Part shown: positions 17,851 to 25,439 of the stretch, piece after piece
Layout of the letters: every line of letters begins with the position of its first letter
Numbering within the stretch: position 1 is the stretch's first letter
Source of the DNA: Dactylosporangium sucinum
Lineage (GTDB): Bacteria; Actinomycetota; Actinomycetes; Mycobacteriales; Micromonosporaceae
Direction of reading: 5' to 3'
Assembly: GCF_014647515.1 (NCBI RefSeq)
Contig: NZ_BMPI01000032.1
Coordinates: forward strand, 5,757 to 69,756
Length of the DNA: 64,000 nucleotides
Program-made: the position numbers and the translations under genes
Notes under the pieces: model-generated
What the model was told of the DNA's origin: nothing
Database searches by the model: none
The model's input: the letters and a program-made list of their open reading frames with translations, nothing else

Positions 17851-17867
17851 CCGATGTGCTCAATAGG
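17851..17867 (-). promoter_or_regulatory. CCnA-N9-TAGG operator candidate, MFS-LLM operon
   Basis: The plus strand reads CCGATGTGCTCAATAGG. It has the same 17-bp spacing and the same ATAGG half as two other sites in this island (19105-19121 and 21517-21533), with one mismatch in the left half. It lies just upstream of the TTG start, about where a promoter is expected. Confidence 0.45.
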
Positions 17868-18428
17868 ATTTTGCCCGCCCGCCGGCCGCCCCGGCCACCC
17901 CCGGCCGCCCCGAAATCTTGTATTTCCCATCTCACTCATAGAGAAGACTCCGCAGGACGGCCCGGCGGTGCCGGTCGTGGGCCCCCTCCGGCGCCGGCGG
18001 CCGGCCAGACGGCGCTGGGCAAGGAGACGCCGGCCGGCTACGGCCCGCTGTCCGGCGGCCCGGCCGCCGACGACGATGCGGCTGCGGGCCACGGCCGACG
18101 CGGCGGCCGACGCCGCACGTGCGGCGGCTGAGGTGCCGCGGCCCGGTGTGGGTCACCAGCTCGCCGGTGCCGACCACCTCACCGAGCGACTTCGCGGCGA
18201 GCACCCCGCGCGCCCATGAGCGTGCGCTGGACGGTGTCGAGCGCGATCCACCGGTTGCGGACGAGGACCTGACCGGGCCCGGGCTCCGGTGTGCCGGACG
18301 CGTGCACGAGGAGGTCGGCCAGGGTGGGTGGCCCCGCGACGGGCGCGGCGAGCCGGACGTCGATGTTCGTCGCGCCCGGACGCTAAACCCTGAGCCGCGG
18401 GTCAAGGTCAAGCCCGGGTGCCCGACCG
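17868..18428. other. Gene-poor stretch with decayed coding sequence
   Basis: No intact gene is visible between the MFS promoter and the flavin reductase stop. The right half holds the oxidoreductase remnant described separately. The left part (about 17900-18130) has long open frames on both strands but with arginine- and proline-rich translations that match nothing I recognise, as expected from chance in GC-rich DNA. Confidence 0.5.
18129..18378 (-). pseudogene. Remnant of a medium-chain NADP-dependent oxidoreductase
   Basis: Minus-strand frame one reads RLAAPVAGPPTLADLLVHASG then TPEPGPGQVLVRNRWIALD, very close to the N-terminus of zinc-independent MDR reductases (curcumin/prostaglandin reductase type, where PxPGPGQVLVRNxWxSLD is conserved). 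After LMGAR the reading continues in another frame as GVLAAKSLGEVVGTGELVTHTGPRH. There is no start codon and a stop lies immediately upstream. The catalytic and NADP-binding parts are missing. I interpret it as a truncated, frameshifted pseudogene. Confidence 0.45.
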
Positions 18429-18923
18429 TCAGGCGGCGCGGTGCAGGCGGCCGAAGGTGCTCTGGTGGAAGACCAGTGGGGGGACCGTGCGGTCGGCGTC
18501 CAGGTCGTGGACCCGCAGCAGGACGATGTCGTGGTCGCCGGCGGGGATCTCGTGCTCGATCGTGCAGTCCAGCCAGGCGCAGGCGCCGTCCAGGACGATC
18601 TCGCCGCCGCGGCTCGCGCGCCAGGTCGCGCCCGCGAAGCGGTCGCCCGAGCGGGCGCTGAGCTGGCGGCCCAGGTGCTCCTGGTGGGCGCCGAGGACGC
18701 TGACGCCCAGCCGGTCGGCGCGGCGCAGCACGGGCCACGTCGTCGAGGTGTGGGCGATGCAGACGGAGACGAGCGGCGGGTCGAGCGACACCGACGTGAA
18801 CGAGCTCGCGGCCAACCCGACCGGCTCCCCGTCCACGAGAGCGGCGATGGCCGTCACGCCGGTCGGGAACGCGCCGAAGACGCGGCGCAGCTCGGTGGGG
18901 TGCAGCACGGCGCGCATGGTCAT
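18429..18923 (-). CDS. Flavin reductase (FMN-binding split barrel, HpaC/SsuE-like partner)
   Basis: 164 residues. RRVFGAFPTGVTAIAALVDGEPVGLAASSFTSVSLDPPLVSVCIA is the diagnostic N-terminal half of the flavin-reductase-like domain. RLGVSVLGAHQEHLGRQLSARSGDRFAG and DHDIVLLRVHDLDADRTVPPLVFHQSTFGRL complete it. It supplies reduced FMN to two-component monooxygenases, here most likely the three LLM proteins nearby. The start is the ATG that overlaps the stop of the upstream 54-residue ORF (ATGA); a second ATG six bases later is less well placed. It is the second gene of a short operon behind a leaderless-type promoter. Confidence 0.9.
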   Translation of the reverse strand: MTMRAVLHPTELRRVFGAFPTGVTAIAALVDGEPVGLAASSFTSVSLDPPLVSVCIAHTSTTWPVLRRADRLGVSVLGAHQEHLGRQLSARSGDRFAGATWRASRGGEIVLDGACAWLDCTIEHEIPAGDHDIVLLRVHDLDADRTVPPLVFHQSTFGRLHRAA

Positions 18924-19084
18924 CGCGCAAACCTGCCTTCCGTCGCGGTGGTGGAGATCCGGCGCAGGGCCAGCTCGGGGGCCAGCTCGGCCCAGACCTG
19001 CGGCTCGGGCGGCGCGCCGGCGCCGAGGCCGGCGAGCCGGTGCGCGAGCGTGGCCGCGCGGTGCAGCAGTCGCCTCAGGTACAC
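18920..19084 (-). CDS. Tiny ORF translationally coupled to flavin reductase
   Basis: 54 residues starting VYLRRLLHRAATLAHRLAG, continuing with PPEPQVWAELAPELALRRI and ending TEGRFAR. It has an arginine/leucine-rich amphipathic N-terminal helix and no cysteine or signal peptide. I do not recognise a family. Three things argue it is real. Its GTG lies six bases after a TAGACT box, the leaderless pattern of this genome. It fills the space between that promoter and the reductase. Its TGA overlaps the reductase ATG. It may be a small partner of the reductase or monooxygenase, or a coupling leader. The sequence alone does not decide. Confidence 0.6.
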   Translation of the reverse strand: MYLRRLLHRAATLAHRLAGLGAGAPPEPQVWAELAPELALRRISTTATEGRFAR

Positions 19085-19090
19085 GAGACG

Positions 19091-19121
19091 AGTCTATCAT
19101 TAACCCTACTTCACCGATAGG
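19091..19121 (-). promoter_or_regulatory. Promoter and CCTA-N9-TAGG operator of the small ORF-flavin reductase operon
   Basis: On the minus strand TAGACT (19091-19096) lies six bases before the GTG start and fits a TAnnnT -10 box. On the plus strand CCTACTTCACCGATAGG (19105-19121) has CCTA and TAGG arms nine bases apart, covering the -35 region. The element overlaps the last codons of the AlkZ-like gene. Confidence 0.5.
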
Positions 19122-20218
19122 ATTTCTTCCGGCGGATCCAGCCGCAGCCAGGCGGCCAGCGAGACCAGCTCGCCCAGGACCGCCTCGTGGTCGAGGTCGG
19201 CGTCCTCGTGGACCGCGTGCACCCGCAGTACTCCCGACGCGCGGTCGGCGATCGTGTCCACCTTGCCGACCAGCCGGTCGCCCGCCAGGATCGGCAGCGC
19301 GTAGTAGCCCCAGCGGCGCTTGGCGACCGGCTTGTACATCTCCAGCTGGTAGTCGAAGCCGAACAGCTCGGCGGTGCGTCTGCGGTCGTAGACGAGCCGG
19401 TCGAACGGCGACAGCAGCGCGACGCGGCCCTCGAACGGCCGGCCGAGCCGGGCCAGTTGCCGCGAGTCGACCCGCCAGACCCCCTTGACCCCCTCGACGA
19501 CGGCCGGTTCGCCCGCCTCGCCGACGTCCTGCGGCTCGACCGGGCATTCGGCGGCGCGGCCGCGGGCGATGCCGAGCGAGGCGAGCCGCCGCTCGTCGCG
19601 CCGGCGCTTCGCCTCGGCCGCGTCCGGGACCGCCGCGTCGGGGTACACGCGCGAGGCCAGGTCCCACCGGCGCTCGCCGCCGCGCCGGCCGGCCACCGCG
19701 ACCTCGCCCGCCTGCACGAGGATCTCCAGCAGCTGGGTGACGTTGCGGTTGTTGGTCCAGCCGCTGGACTTCCACGGCACCGCGCAGGTGTCGGGCAGGT
19801 CGCGCGACGGCAGCGGACCGTCGGCGGCGAGCCGGTCCAGGATGTCGCGGCGGCAGTCGTCGTTGGCCCGCACCCACTCGGCCCGCTGGTGCCGCCAGCC
19901 GCCGGGCTCGCCGGGCCACTCGGCCATCTCGGCGCGGTACAACGGGATGTCCTCCGCCGCCCGGATCATCCCGCGCAGCTCGACCAGCGACCGCTGCTCG
20001 ACGGCCTCCTCCAGGTCGGCCGGGGCGTACTCGCGGCCGAGGCGGCTCCACGCCACGAGGTGGGCGCTGGGCGCGACGGCGGCGGTCGGGTCGAGCTGCA
20101 GCAGGGTCAGGCCGCGCACGACGTCGAGCAGCCCGGCGGGCCGATGGGCGTCGAGCAGCTGGGCACGCACGGCGATCTGCCGCGCCTCCCGCCGGGAGAG
20201 CTGGTGGGTCACGCTCAA
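19106..20218 (-). CDS. AlkZ/YcaQ-like winged-helix DNA glycosylase family protein
   Basis: 370 residues. LSRREARQIAVRAQLLDAHRPAGLLDVVRGLTLLQLDPTAAVAPSAHLVAWSRLG is the family N-terminus. GWTNNRNVTQLLEILVQAGEVAVAGRRGGERRWDLASRVYP is the winged-helix region, and LLSPFDRLVYDRRRTAELFGFDYQLEMYKPVAKRRWGYYALPIL the conserved core. Related proteins (Streptomyces AlkZ, E. coli YcaQ) unhook interstrand crosslinks; they use a Q-x-Q or Q-x-D motif, and here LQLDPT gives Q-x-D. It is translated from TTG overlapping the LLM3 stop (TTGA). Why a repair-type enzyme is coupled to a monooxygenase is unclear. A self-protection role is speculation. Confidence 0.82.
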   Translation of the reverse strand: MSVTHQLSRREARQIAVRAQLLDAHRPAGLLDVVRGLTLLQLDPTAAVAPSAHLVAWSRLGREYAPADLEEAVEQRSLVELRGMIRAAEDIPLYRAEMAEWPGEPGGWRHQRAEWVRANDDCRRDILDRLAADGPLPSRDLPDTCAVPWKSSGWTNNRNVTQLLEILVQAGEVAVAGRRGGERRWDLASRVYPDAAVPDAAEAKRRRDERRLASLGIARGRAAECPVEPQDVGEAGEPAVVEGVKGVWRVDSRQLARLGRPFEGRVALLSPFDRLVYDRRRTAELFGFDYQLEMYKPVAKRRWGYYALPILAGDRLVGKVDTIADRASGVLRVHAVHEDADLDHEAVLGELVSLAAWLRLDPPEEILSVK

Positions 20219-21513
20219 AGACTAGGCAGGCCGAGGTTCTCGCGCAGGGTCGGGCCGAGGTAGTCCGGCTTGACGATGCCCCGCCGGCGCAGCTCGTGCA
20301 GCAGGCCGTCGACGACGAACTCGTGCTCGCGCGGGTCGTGCAGGCCGCCGACCGACAGCACGTCGAGCACGCCGGCCCGGAACCGCTCCTCGACGGCGTC
20401 GGCGAGCTGCCCGGGCGTGCCGGCGACGCTCCAGTGCCCGGTGTCCTGCGCCTTGACGATGATGTCGCGCAGCGTGAGGCCCTCGCGGACGTACCGGCTG
20501 AAGATCTCCACCCGGCCCCGGCGCCGGTGCACCGCGTCGACGTCGGGCAGCAGGGACTCGGGCAGCGGCTCGTCGAGCTTGGCCTCGCTCAGGTCGACCC
20601 CGCCGCCGAGCATGTCGGCGACGAGGGCCCGGCCGGCCTCGAAGTCGATCGCCTCGCGCCGGTCGCGGACCCGCCGCAGCGCCTCCTGCGCGGTCGCGCC
20701 GAACGTGGCGTGGAACGAGCTGAAGACGAAGGGCAGCCCGTGCGGGCGTCCGAGCTCGGCGGCCCGGGCGCGGATGCGGGTGGTGAACTCGCGGGCGGCG
20801 TCCAGCGTCGGCAGCGCGGTGAAGACCACCTCGGCGTAGCGGGCACCGAGCTCGATGCCGGCGGACGACTGACCCGCCTGGATGAGCACGGGCCGGCGCT
20901 GCGGCAGGGGCGGGATGTTCAGCGGACCTTCGACGCTGAAGTACCGCCCGCGGTGGTCGATCGGCCGGATGCGGGACGGGTCGAGCACGGCCCGGCCGTC
21001 GGGCCCGAGCCGCAGCGCGCCGGGCTGCCAGCTGTCCCAGAGCGCGTTGACGACGTCGAGCGTCTCGGCGGCCCGCGCGTACCGCTCCTCCGGCCCCGGC
21101 AGCCCGCCCGGCCCGAAGTTCTCCTCGCCGATCGAGGACGTCACCAGGTTCCACGCGGCCCGCCCGTTGCTGACGTGGTCGAGGGTGCCGAACAGCCGGG
21201 CGAGGTTGTACGGGTGGTGGAAGGTGGTGGAGACGGTCGCGATGAGCCCGACGCGCTCGGTCACCTGGCTGAGGGCCGCGACGTACACGATCGGCTCCTG
21301 CGCCCCGATCGTGCCCTGCGCCCCGAAGGTCAGCAGGTCGGGCACGAAGAGCGCGTCGATGCGGGCCGCCTCGGCCCGTCGCGCCACCGTCCTCGCGGTG
21401 TCGACGGTGGAGCGGGCGGGGTCGAGGGCCAGCTCGTACGGTCCGGGATACCCGCCGGCGCCGGTGACGATGCCGAGCGTGCGGGGCGGTCGCGCGGTCA
21501 TGCGCTCCACCAT
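20215..21513 (-). CDS. NtaA/DmoA-type flavin-dependent monooxygenase (third LLM enzyme)
   Basis: 432 residues. GGYPGPYELALDPARSTVDTARTVARRAEAARIDALFVPDLLTFG, LIATVSTTFHHPYNLARLFGTLDHVSNGRAAWNLVTSSIGEENFG and PVLIQAGQSSAGIELGARYAEVVFTA are the FMN-binding features. The C-terminal LGPTLRENLGLP closes the family. It belongs to the group oxidising dimethyl sulfide, nitrilotriacetate and similar compounds with FMNH2. Two starts are possible, ATG 21513 (MVERMTARP) and ATG 21501 (MTARPPRTLG); I take the first because the operator-like element ends four bases upstream. It is the first gene of an operon with the AlkZ-like gene. Confidence 0.85.
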   Translation of the reverse strand: MVERMTARPPRTLGIVTGAGGYPGPYELALDPARSTVDTARTVARRAEAARIDALFVPDLLTFGAQGTIGAQEPIVYVAALSQVTERVGLIATVSTTFHHPYNLARLFGTLDHVSNGRAAWNLVTSSIGEENFGPGGLPGPEERYARAAETLDVVNALWDSWQPGALRLGPDGRAVLDPSRIRPIDHRGRYFSVEGPLNIPPLPQRRPVLIQAGQSSAGIELGARYAEVVFTALPTLDAAREFTTRIRARAAELGRPHGLPFVFSSFHATFGATAQEALRRVRDRREAIDFEAGRALVADMLGGGVDLSEAKLDEPLPESLLPDVDAVHRRRGRVEIFSRYVREGLTLRDIIVKAQDTGHWSVAGTPGQLADAVEERFRAGVLDVLSVGGLHDPREHEFVVDGLLHELRRRGIVKPDYLGPTLRENLGLPSL

Positions 21514-21516
21514 ATT

Positions 21517-21533
21517 CCTATCGGATAAATAGG
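21517..21533 (-). promoter_or_regulatory. CCTA-N9-TAGG operator candidate upstream of the LLM3 operon
   Basis: CCTATCGGATAAATAGG, arms CCTAT and ATAGG, is the most symmetric of the three sites in the island. It lies directly before the LLM3 start and about 115 bases before the divergent sarcosine-oxidase-family gene. The surrounding 40 bases are distinctly AT-richer than the genes. Confidence 0.5.
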
Positions 21534-21647
21534 AGAAGATGCCGCCCGTCACACCACGGCGAGCCCATGATCGATGGCCCGGCCGCTTGACCGGGGCGGG
21601 CGGATTGCCTACCGTCCGAGTGGGTTTTAGGACGGCCGGGAGGGCGC

Positions 21648-22724
21648 GTGCGGTACGACGTCATCGTCATCGGCGGCGGGGCCATGGGTTCCGCCGCGGC
21701 CTGGCGCCTCGCCCTGCGCGGCGCGAGCGTGCTGCTGCTCGAACGGTTCGCCGCCGGCCACACCCGCGGCGCGTCCCACGGGGCGTCGCGCATCTTCCGG
21801 GTCGCGTACACCGAGCCCGGCTACATCGCCCTCGCCCGCCGCGCCCTGCCGCTCTGGCGCGACCTCGAGGAGGCCACCGGCACCAGCCTGCTCGACGTCA
21901 CCGGCGGCGTGGACCACGGCGACCCCACGGCGATCCAAGCGCTGGCCGACGCGTTGGCGGAGGCCGGTGTACCGGGGGAGATCCTCGACCCCGGCGCCGC
22001 CGCCGAGCGCTGGCCCGGCCTGCGGTTCGAGACGAAGGTGCTGTTCCACCCGGCCGGCGGCCGGCTGCACGCCGACCGGTCCGTCGCGGCGCTCCAGCGG
22101 GCCGCGACGACGCACGGCGCGGTCGTGCGGCACGAGTCGCCGGCCACCGACGTCACCGTCCGCGGCGACGATGACGTCGAGGTCGTCACCGGCGACGGCG
22201 TCCACCGCGCCCGGCGGGTCGTCGTCGCCGTCGGCGCCTGGACCGGGAAGCTGCTCAAGGACCGCGTCCGCCTGCCGTCGCTCACCGTGACCCAGGAGCA
22301 GCCGGCCCACTTCACGCCCGTCACGGACGCGAGCTGGCCGAGCTTCATCCATCACCGGGCGGACGGCGCCGTGTACGGGCTGCTCACCCCCGGCGAGGGC
22401 GTCAAGGCCGGGTTCCACGCCACCGGTCCCGAGGTCGACCCGGACCGGCGCGACTTCACCGCCGAGCCCGCGCAGCTGCGGCGGCTCCAGCAGTACGTCG
22501 AGCGCTGGCTTCCGGGGGTCGATCCGGCGACGCCGGCGCCGATCAGCTGTACCTACACGAGCACCGACACGGCGGACTTCGTGCTCGACCGGGCCGGGCC
22601 GCTCGTCGTCGCCGCCGGGTTCTCCGGCCACGGGTTCAAGTTCACCACCGCGGTCGGTGACCTGCTCGCCGACCTGGCGCTCACGGCGGCCCGGCCACCG
22701 GACCGGTTCCGGCTGCCGGCCTGA
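21648..22724 (+). CDS. Monomeric sarcosine oxidase / N-methyltryptophan oxidase family FAD protein
   Basis: 358 residues. The FAD-binding motif is YDVIVIGGGAMGSAAAWRLALRGASVLLLER, and HTRGASHGASRIFR is the MSOX hallmark. SVTQEQ-like VTQEQPAHF and GFSGHGFKFTTAVGDLLADL are further family signatures. C301 in PISCTYTSTDTADFVLD occupies the place of the cysteine that binds FAD covalently in MSOX. It should demethylate a secondary N-methyl amino acid, releasing formaldehyde and H2O2. The GTG start follows GGGAGGG at normal spacing. Its 3' end overlaps the convergent membrane-protein gene by 44 bases. Confidence 0.88.
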   Translation: MRYDVIVIGGGAMGSAAAWRLALRGASVLLLERFAAGHTRGASHGASRIFRVAYTEPGYIALARRALPLWRDLEEATGTSLLDVTGGVDHGDPTAIQALADALAEAGVPGEILDPGAAAERWPGLRFETKVLFHPAGGRLHADRSVAALQRAATTHGAVVRHESPATDVTVRGDDDVEVVTGDGVHRARRVVVAVGAWTGKLLKDRVRLPSLTVTQEQPAHFTPVTDASWPSFIHHRADGAVYGLLTPGEGVKAGFHATGPEVDPDRRDFTAEPAQLRRLQQYVERWLPGVDPATPAPISCTYTSTDTADFVLDRAGPLVVAAGFSGHGFKFTTAVGDLLADLALTAARPPDRFRLPA

Positions 22725-24066
22725 CCCGGGTCGGGAGCAGGACCAGCAGGGCGACGGCGACCGCGGCCAGGCCCCACCACAGGAACGGCCAGGGAGCGTC
22801 GGCGCGGGTGTACCAGGCCGGCAGGTAGGCGGTGAACCGCAGGCCGGCCAGGCTCTCCAGGACGCGCAGCGGCACCAGGTACCCGAAGTCGGCCGAGAAG
22901 CCGTTGCTCGGGCTGAACCGGCTCAGCGTCTCCAGCGCCACGGTGGCCAGCACGCACAGCCCGGCGAACGCGGTGACGACCGCGTGGCGGGCGCGGTGCA
23001 GCGCGTAGCCGATCGGGAACGCGAAGGCCGGCAGGACGGCCGCCCACAGCCGGGCCGGCGGGGCCCAGCCGCCCCACCAGCCGGGCGAGGTGAGCAGGAT
23101 CGCGCAGTACGGCCCGACCGCCACGAGCAGCATCATCAGCGGCTCGCGACGGCCGCCGCTCACCGCCAGGAGCACGCCGGGCAGGACGAGCAGGAACACG
23201 GGGTACGAGAACAACACCCCGTGCTCCTGGTCGAGCAGCACGCCGACCAGGCTCTTGACCGGGTTGGCGCCGAACAGCAGGTGCTTGTCGCCGGCCTGGT
23301 TCACCGACGGGTTGAGGCTGTGCCAGACGGTCCAGAGGTACGCGAACAGGCCGGCGGTGAGCGCGGCGAGCGGGGCCAGGAACGCGGCCCAGCGGCGCCG
23401 GTCCCGGCCGATCCGCCACGCGGCGAGCAGGGCGAGCGACGCCTCCAGCGGCAGGAACCGGCTGTGCACCCAGGGCAGCGCGCCCAGCCCGGCGCCGAGC
23501 AGCAGCAGGTCCCGGGGTCGCGGCCGGGTGGCGAGGACCCGCAGCGCGTACACGACGACGAGCGCGGCGAGCGGCTCGACGAACACCTTCGCCGTGTACG
23601 TCAGCACCGTCGAGCCGAGGCCGATCGCGACCGCCGTCAGCGCGGCGGGTCGCCGATCCAGGCCGAGGCCGCGCAGCAGCCACCACACGTTGGCCACGGT
23701 GAGCAGCGACACCGCCACCATGAACAGCAGGACGCCGGTGCGGCCGCCGAGCAGGTACGGCCCGTGCCACAGCAGCGGCCCGCCGATCCCGTGCCACGGC
23801 AGCGTGTCGTGCGGCGGGGCCGCCACGTGCGCGGAGAGCGGCCCCGGGTGGAACGCCGTGAAGTCCCAGTTGTCATAGACCGGCCGCACGTGGATCGAGC
23901 CGTACCGTTTGAGCGCCTCGTTGATGGCCAGATAGTGTGGCTCGTCGCCCTCGGGCATGCGGGTGTACCGCTGGAGCAGCGCGCTGGCGACCATCGGCAC
24001 GGCGCAGACGGCGAGGACCGCCGCGAGCGCGCGGCGGTCCTGCGATAACGGAGCGTCGGACTCCAC
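22681..24066 (-). CDS. Multi-pass GT-C-like glycosyltransferase/membrane protein
   Basis: 461 residues with about ten transmembrane helices. The first loop carries MPEGDEPHYLAINEALKRYGSIHVRP. An acidic GDEPHY loop right after helix one is characteristic of GT-C glycosyltransferases that use polyprenyl-phosphate sugars at the outer face of the membrane. A short charged tail ends the protein. GTG 24066 has GGGGGAGG five bases upstream. It lies 42 bases after the LCP ligase gene on the same strand, so a role in building a cell-wall glycopolymer is likely, though the acceptor is unknown. Confidence 0.65.
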   Translation of the reverse strand: MESDAPLSQDRRALAAVLAVCAVPMVASALLQRYTRMPEGDEPHYLAINEALKRYGSIHVRPVYDNWDFTAFHPGPLSAHVAAPPHDTLPWHGIGGPLLWHGPYLLGGRTGVLLFMVAVSLLTVANVWWLLRGLGLDRRPAALTAVAIGLGSTVLTYTAKVFVEPLAALVVVYALRVLATRPRPRDLLLLGAGLGALPWVHSRFLPLEASLALLAAWRIGRDRRRWAAFLAPLAALTAGLFAYLWTVWHSLNPSVNQAGDKHLLFGANPVKSLVGVLLDQEHGVLFSYPVFLLVLPGVLLAVSGGRREPLMMLLVAVGPYCAILLTSPGWWGGWAPPARLWAAVLPAFAFPIGYALHRARHAVVTAFAGLCVLATVALETLSRFSPSNGFSADFGYLVPLRVLESLAGLRFTAYLPAWYTRADAPWPFLWWGLAAVAVALLVLLPTRVRPAAGTGPVAGPP

Positions 24067-24108
24067 CAGCGCCTCCCCCGTCGTGGTGATCGGCGGGATG
24101 CTACCGGT

Positions 24109-25275
24109 TCAGCCGGTGGTCGTGGGGGACGTCGCCGGCTGCGCCGCATCGTTGTTGATCATCTCCGGATGGCCGGCCACGTAGTCGGCGACCTTGTCCT
24201 GGGAGATCGCCGCCAGCAGTCCCTGGGCGGTCTCGTCGAGGAACTCGAACCACTGCCCGTTGATGGTCTGCGAGTTGAACTTGCCGTTGTTGACCCGCAG
24301 CGTGACCATCTGGTCGGGCTTGATGCCCTTCAGCGTGAAGATCCAGTCGGCGAGCGAGACGTTGTTGTTGTAGAACGACACGGCCTTGCCGACCGAGTTG
24401 AGGATCGCGTTGACCTTGAGCGGGTTGACGACGACGCCGGCGCTCGTCGCCTTCGTGAGCATCGCCTTGATGAACTGCTGCTGGTGGCGCTGCCGGCCGT
24501 AGTCGCCGTCGTTGTTGGCCAGCTTGTCGCGCTGCCGGACGTAGTCGAGCGCCTCCCAGGCCGCCATGTCGTAGCAGCCCACGTTGTAGACCTGCGCGCG
24601 CATGTTCGGCTTGAGGCCGGTGGGCAGGCCGTCGGCGTTGAAGTAGTACGGCACGCCCTCGGCGCCGGTCTTGGTGTTCCAGCCGGTGTGCACCGAGGTC
24701 ACCTTCTCGTCGACGCACATGTGCACGCCGCCGAGCGCGTCGACGAGGCCCTTGAAGCCCTCGAAGTTGACGATCGCGCCGCCGTTGAACCGCAGGCCGC
24801 CGGCCAGCTTGCTCACCGTCTCGGCGAGCAGCTCCAGGCCGCCGTCCCGGCCGCCGCCATTCTGGTAACCGAACCAGAACGCCGCGTTGATCTTGTCGGT
24901 GCCGCCGTCGTACTTCGTCGACGGGTGCGGCGGGATCTGCACGCGGGTGTCGCGCGGGACCGACACGAGGTACACCGCGTCGTGACTGGCCGGCACGTGC
25001 GCGATGATGATCGAGTCGGCGCGCACGCCCATCGCCTCGTTGCCGGTGCGCTCGTCGACCCCGACGAGCAGGATGTTGATCGGCCCGTCGATCGTCGCGC
25101 CCTCGGCCGCCGCACCGCCCAGCCCGCCCTCGTGAGTGATCTGGCTGCTGTAGTGGTCGAGCAGCACCTTGCCGCCCACCAGCGCACCGCCGCTGACGAC
25201 CAGCAGCAGCGCGCCGGACAGCAGCGCCAGCCGGGCCCAGAGCGGGCTCTTGTTCGCGCGCCTCTTCCTCGTCAC
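24109..25275 (-). CDS. LytR-CpsA-Psr (LCP) family glycopolymer ligase
   Basis: About 388 residues: a short basic cytosolic start (TRKRRANKSPLWAR), one membrane helix (LALLSGALLLVVSGGALVGG), then the LCP domain. It contains INILLVGVDERTG, RADSIIIAHV, YLVSVPRDTRVQIP, and the catalytic/pyrophosphate-binding stretch EALDYVRQRDKLANNDGDYGRQRHQQQF. LCP enzymes move lipid-linked glycopolymers (teichoic acid, arabinogalactan) onto peptidoglycan outside the membrane. I prefer GTG 25275 with GGGGG five bases upstream; GTG 25281 is an alternative. The GT-C-like gene follows in the same operon. Confidence 0.92.
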   Translation of the reverse strand: MTRKRRANKSPLWARLALLSGALLLVVSGGALVGGKVLLDHYSSQITHEGGLGGAAAEGATIDGPINILLVGVDERTGNEAMGVRADSIIIAHVPASHDAVYLVSVPRDTRVQIPPHPSTKYDGGTDKINAAFWFGYQNGGGRDGGLELLAETVSKLAGGLRFNGGAIVNFEGFKGLVDALGGVHMCVDEKVTSVHTGWNTKTGAEGVPYYFNADGLPTGLKPNMRAQVYNVGCYDMAAWEALDYVRQRDKLANNDGDYGRQRHQQQFIKAMLTKATSAGVVVNPLKVNAILNSVGKAVSFYNNNVSLADWIFTLKGIKPDQMVTLRVNNGKFNSQTINGQWFEFLDETAQGLLAAISQDKVADYVAGHPEMINNDAAQPATSPTTTG

Positions 25276-25293
25276 CTGCACCCCCGGACGGGC

Positions 25294-25299
25294 ACAATA
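25294..25299 (-). promoter_or_regulatory. Candidate -10 box of the LCP gene
   Basis: TATTGT on the minus strand, giving a short leader of about 12 bases that includes the GGGGG ribosome binding site of GTG 25275. No convincing -35 was found. Confidence 0.4.
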
Positions 25300-25390
25300 G
25301 CGCCCCGACCTGTGAACCTTCGGCCTTCGCGCTGTAGACGGACGCCGGGACCCGGATCGTTGCAGGATCACCGACATTTCGCGGTGGGTG

Positions 25391-25407
25391 TCCTGTGGTA
25401 CACAGGA
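25391..25407. promoter_or_regulatory. Perfect 7-3-7 palindrome upstream of the FHA gene
   Basis: TCCTGTG-GTA-CACAGGA lies 33 bases before the GTG of the FHA-domain gene, in the divergent region with the LCP gene. The central GTACAC could also serve as an extended -10 on the plus strand. It looks like the site of a dimeric regulator. Confidence 0.45.
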
Positions 25408-25439
25408 GCCCGGACAGGGATTGAAGGGGGAAATGCGCC

